In this document: piece by piece, positions 5,074-6,577 of the stretch
Layout of the letters: the number at the start of each line of letters is the position of its first letter
Numbering within the stretch: position 1 is the stretch's first letter
The notes under the pieces: model-generated
Databases searched by the model: none
What the model saw: the letters and a program-made list of their open reading frames with translations, nothing else
Told to the model about the DNA's origin: nothing
Source of the DNA: Bacillota bacterium
GTDB lineage: Bacteria > Bacillota > Bacilli > Alicyclobacillales > SLC66
Assembly: GCA_021821185.1 (NCBI GenBank)
Contig: JAKACU010000098.1
Span: 1 to 6,577, forward strand
DNA: 6,577 nt
Direction: 5' to 3'
Position numbers and translations under genes: made by a program

Positions 5074-6095
5074 TTCTTCATATCGTTAAGAGCTTGTTTA
5101 TACGCTTTTTCGTATTGCAATTCATCGCTTGGAATTTGGGTTTTTGAACTAAGGGAATGGTTGCTCAAGTAACTGTCATAATCAATGCCTACCGTATTTA
5201 ATACGCTCCACACCTTAGCAACGTCAGTACGGGCTCTGTATGTCATGGGATCTTCTATATTCACGTTTGCAGGGTAATCCACGGCGTGGTACCGATTCCA
5301 TCCTTCAACATTGTTTTGTTCCATAAATTTGCTCCATGTCGAAAGCCCAATTTTACCAGACTGCAACGCTGCGGCATGGTTTTTTAGTTGCACATAAAAC
5401 TGGTTCATCCAGGTAAGGTAACTGCGCAAATACGTGGTTGGCACCGGATTGGTTGAGCTAAATGGTTTCTGTAGATTAGTCCCGATCGGTACAACCTTAA
5501 TCGTTAAATTCACCCTTTTACTTGTTTGCAGTACTTTCTGTCCAGCTGTATTTTGCACAAGCGGCCCAATTAATTCTTGGCCATCTTTCCCAAGTAGAGT
5601 CACAATGGACGAAGACTGGACCAAAGGCGTACACAGAACGGTGACAACATAGGGACCATGAGTATATTGCAAATAAGGTTTGAGCACAATGGTCGATGAA
5701 AATTTACCATACTGAACACGTGCCCCTCCGCTAGAACCTAAGTAAGGAGCAGTGGATTTTTGCTCGATATCAAAATTGGTATTGAGCAATGTCCCATTTG
5801 GCAAATCCGTTGTGCCACGTACTTGAACATTACCTTTGATATAACTTACGTCGGAAATGGCTAACTCGGAATAGTGTCTCAAAATTTGTGGTTTTTTACT
5901 ATGAGAGATCGTCGAATCTTTACGCGCAATTATACTGACAAATACCAGTAGTACCAATGCCGCTGTGCCGTAGTAGCTTAGCACTCGCCCACGGGTTTCG
6001 CGTCTGCTCCATGACACTACCAAACCCGGTCTGATAAGCCCTACAATAAACAACATCAACGCAATAGCAAATAAAATCATAAAAACATCGTACAT
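5064..6095 (-). CDS. Membrane-anchored protein of unknown function, C-terminus possibly altered
   Basis: The predicted product has 343 residues. Two hydrophobic helices (about 2-22 and 41-58) flank a basic loop (SWSRRETRGR), so the loop should be cytoplasmic and the remaining 285 residues outside. The outer part has a beta-rich half (about 75-205, with repeated Gly/Val/Thr strand patterns such as GNVQVRGTTDLPNGTLL) and a helical C-terminal half (about 220-343). I recognise no family or catalytic motif. ATG 6095 is the first possible start, as a TGA lies directly upstream in frame. GAAGG (6112-6108) is a weak, rather distant ribosome binding site that overlaps the stop of the small upstream ORF, suggesting an operon. 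The last codons (KWA and TGA) overlap the start of the tnpB remnant at 5073, so the original C-terminus may have been cut or replaced. Confidence 0.75.
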   Translation of the reverse strand: MYDVFMILFAIALMLFIVGLIRPGLVVSWSRRETRGRVLSYYGTAALVLLVFVSIIARKDSTISHSKKPQILRHYSELAISDVSYIKGNVQVRGTTDLPNGTLLNTNFDIEQKSTAPYLGSSGGARVQYGKFSSTIVLKPYLQYTHGPYVVTVLCTPLVQSSSIVTLLGKDGQELIGPLVQNTAGQKVLQTSKRVNLTIKVVPIGTNLQKPFSSTNPVPTTYLRSYLTWMNQFYVQLKNHAAALQSGKIGLSTWSKFMEQNNVEGWNRYHAVDYPANVNIEDPMTYRARTDVAKVWSVLNTVGIDYDSYLSNHSLSSKTQIPSDELQYEKAYKQALNDMKKWA

Positions 6096-6110
6096 TCATA
6101 CATGCCGCCT

Positions 6111-6218
6111 TCATTTCACGATTCGATCTGCATCCAAATCCAGATTAGCTACTAGTTCTTCGAGAGGGATTTCTGCCTTAATGTGTACTCGCTCTCTCGC
6201 CAACTCATCTATTACCAT
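6111..6218 (-). CDS. Short ORF, possibly the C-terminal remnant of an upstream operon gene
   Basis: This 35-codon frame on the minus strand starts at ATG 6218 and reads MVIDELARERVHIKAEIPL, then acidic helical sequence ending DADRIVK. Its TGA (6113-6111) is 15 bases before the membrane-protein start, close enough for an operon. The acidic, helix-forming composition looks like coding sequence, but the ribosome binding site is weak. A one-base shift near 6219 would extend it with AVEQAM. It may be a small protein or the surviving tail of a decayed gene. Function unknown. Confidence 0.35.
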   Translation of the reverse strand: MVIDELARERVHIKAEIPLEELVANLDLDADRIVK

Positions 6219-6577
6219 CCATGGCCTGTTCTACTGCCTGTCATATACGCAAGGATGTTATTTGGATTTAGCGCCCCCTGTATACGTTTGAACTTTCAAA
6301 GGGTGAATTCAGGAAGGCAAACATGGATACACTCTCCTTTTTGGATCTAACGACACTATACCTGAATCATGGAGAATTTCAATCGAGCCTTTTACTCCCT
6401 CATCGAATATTCCTGCCCAGATGTGTGATAACCTGAAACATGAGAACCAACTATTCATGCAATGACGTCTCAAAGTTTTTTCAAGTCTTGCCTAGGCGTG
6501 TCTACCTCTCCCATTTTCTGCGAGCCGTTATCTCGAAAGAAGCGTTCAGACTCCACTCGAAACCACACGAGCACTAC
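6219..6577. other. Region without a convincing gene; short open stretches only
   Basis: No frame stays open for long. On the minus strand, 6577-6470 is open for 35 codons to a TGA (ending PRQDLKKL) and could be the tail of a gene entering from the right. Bases 6458-6309 give a 49-codon frame with coding-like composition (IWAGIFDEGVKGSIEIL) but no ribosome binding site. An inverted repeat, TTTGAA-CT-TTCAAA, is at 6287-6300. I see no RNA gene or element end. The most economical reading is decayed coding sequence. Confidence 0.4.

Noticed and set aside
5434..5652. 72-codon plus-strand ORF inside the membrane-protein gene
   Set aside because: It is an antisense shadow without a ribosome binding site or recognisable content.

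Overview
The window looks like chromosomal DNA of a moderate-GC Gram-positive bacterium of the Bacillota. CCA-encoded tRNAs, strong AGGAG-type ribosome binding sites, sigma-A-like promoters, a MraY/TagO-type cell-wall sugar-phosphate transferase and a bacillus-type family 15 glucoamylase all fit. The protein style recalls the Alicyclobacillaceae, but that placement is an inference.  Layout. A minus-strand tRNA operon opens the window, in transcription order Trp(CCA), His(GUG), Gln(UUG), Lys(UUU, cut by the window edge). It has a clear promoter at 341-370. Divergent from it, with its own promoter, is a TagO/WecA-family transferase gene on the plus strand. That gene is best started at a TTG at 563, not at the upstream ATG at 527. 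A long hairpin then separates it from a minus-strand tRNA-Tyr(GUA). Next comes a 662-codon, signal-peptide-less GH15 glucoamylase-like enzyme, with a doubtful small ORF just upstream. It converges, with an 8-base overlap, on an unrecognised 122-codon gene.  The most interesting locus is at 4418-4663 on the minus strand. It is an 81-residue glutaredoxin/NrdH-like gene that is intact except for one in-frame TGA, placed exactly at the first cysteine of the CPxC redox motif (U-P-K-C). It has a good ribosome binding site, a TATAAT box, a terminator overlapping the stop, and a perfect 8-bp stem-loop with a G-first loop 33 nt after the TGA. I read it as a candidate selenoprotein missed by standard ORF calling. 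A nonsense mutation at the active site is the main alternative, and no selenocysteine machinery lies in the window to settle it.  The last third is a worn region. A decayed IS605-family tnpB remnant (4715-5073), with a frameshift, a stop and a large internal deletion, abuts and overlaps the 3' end of a gene for a two-helix membrane-anchored protein of unknown function (5064-6095). Upstream of that gene lie a short ORF that may be the tail of a preceding operon gene, and about 360 bp with only short open segments.
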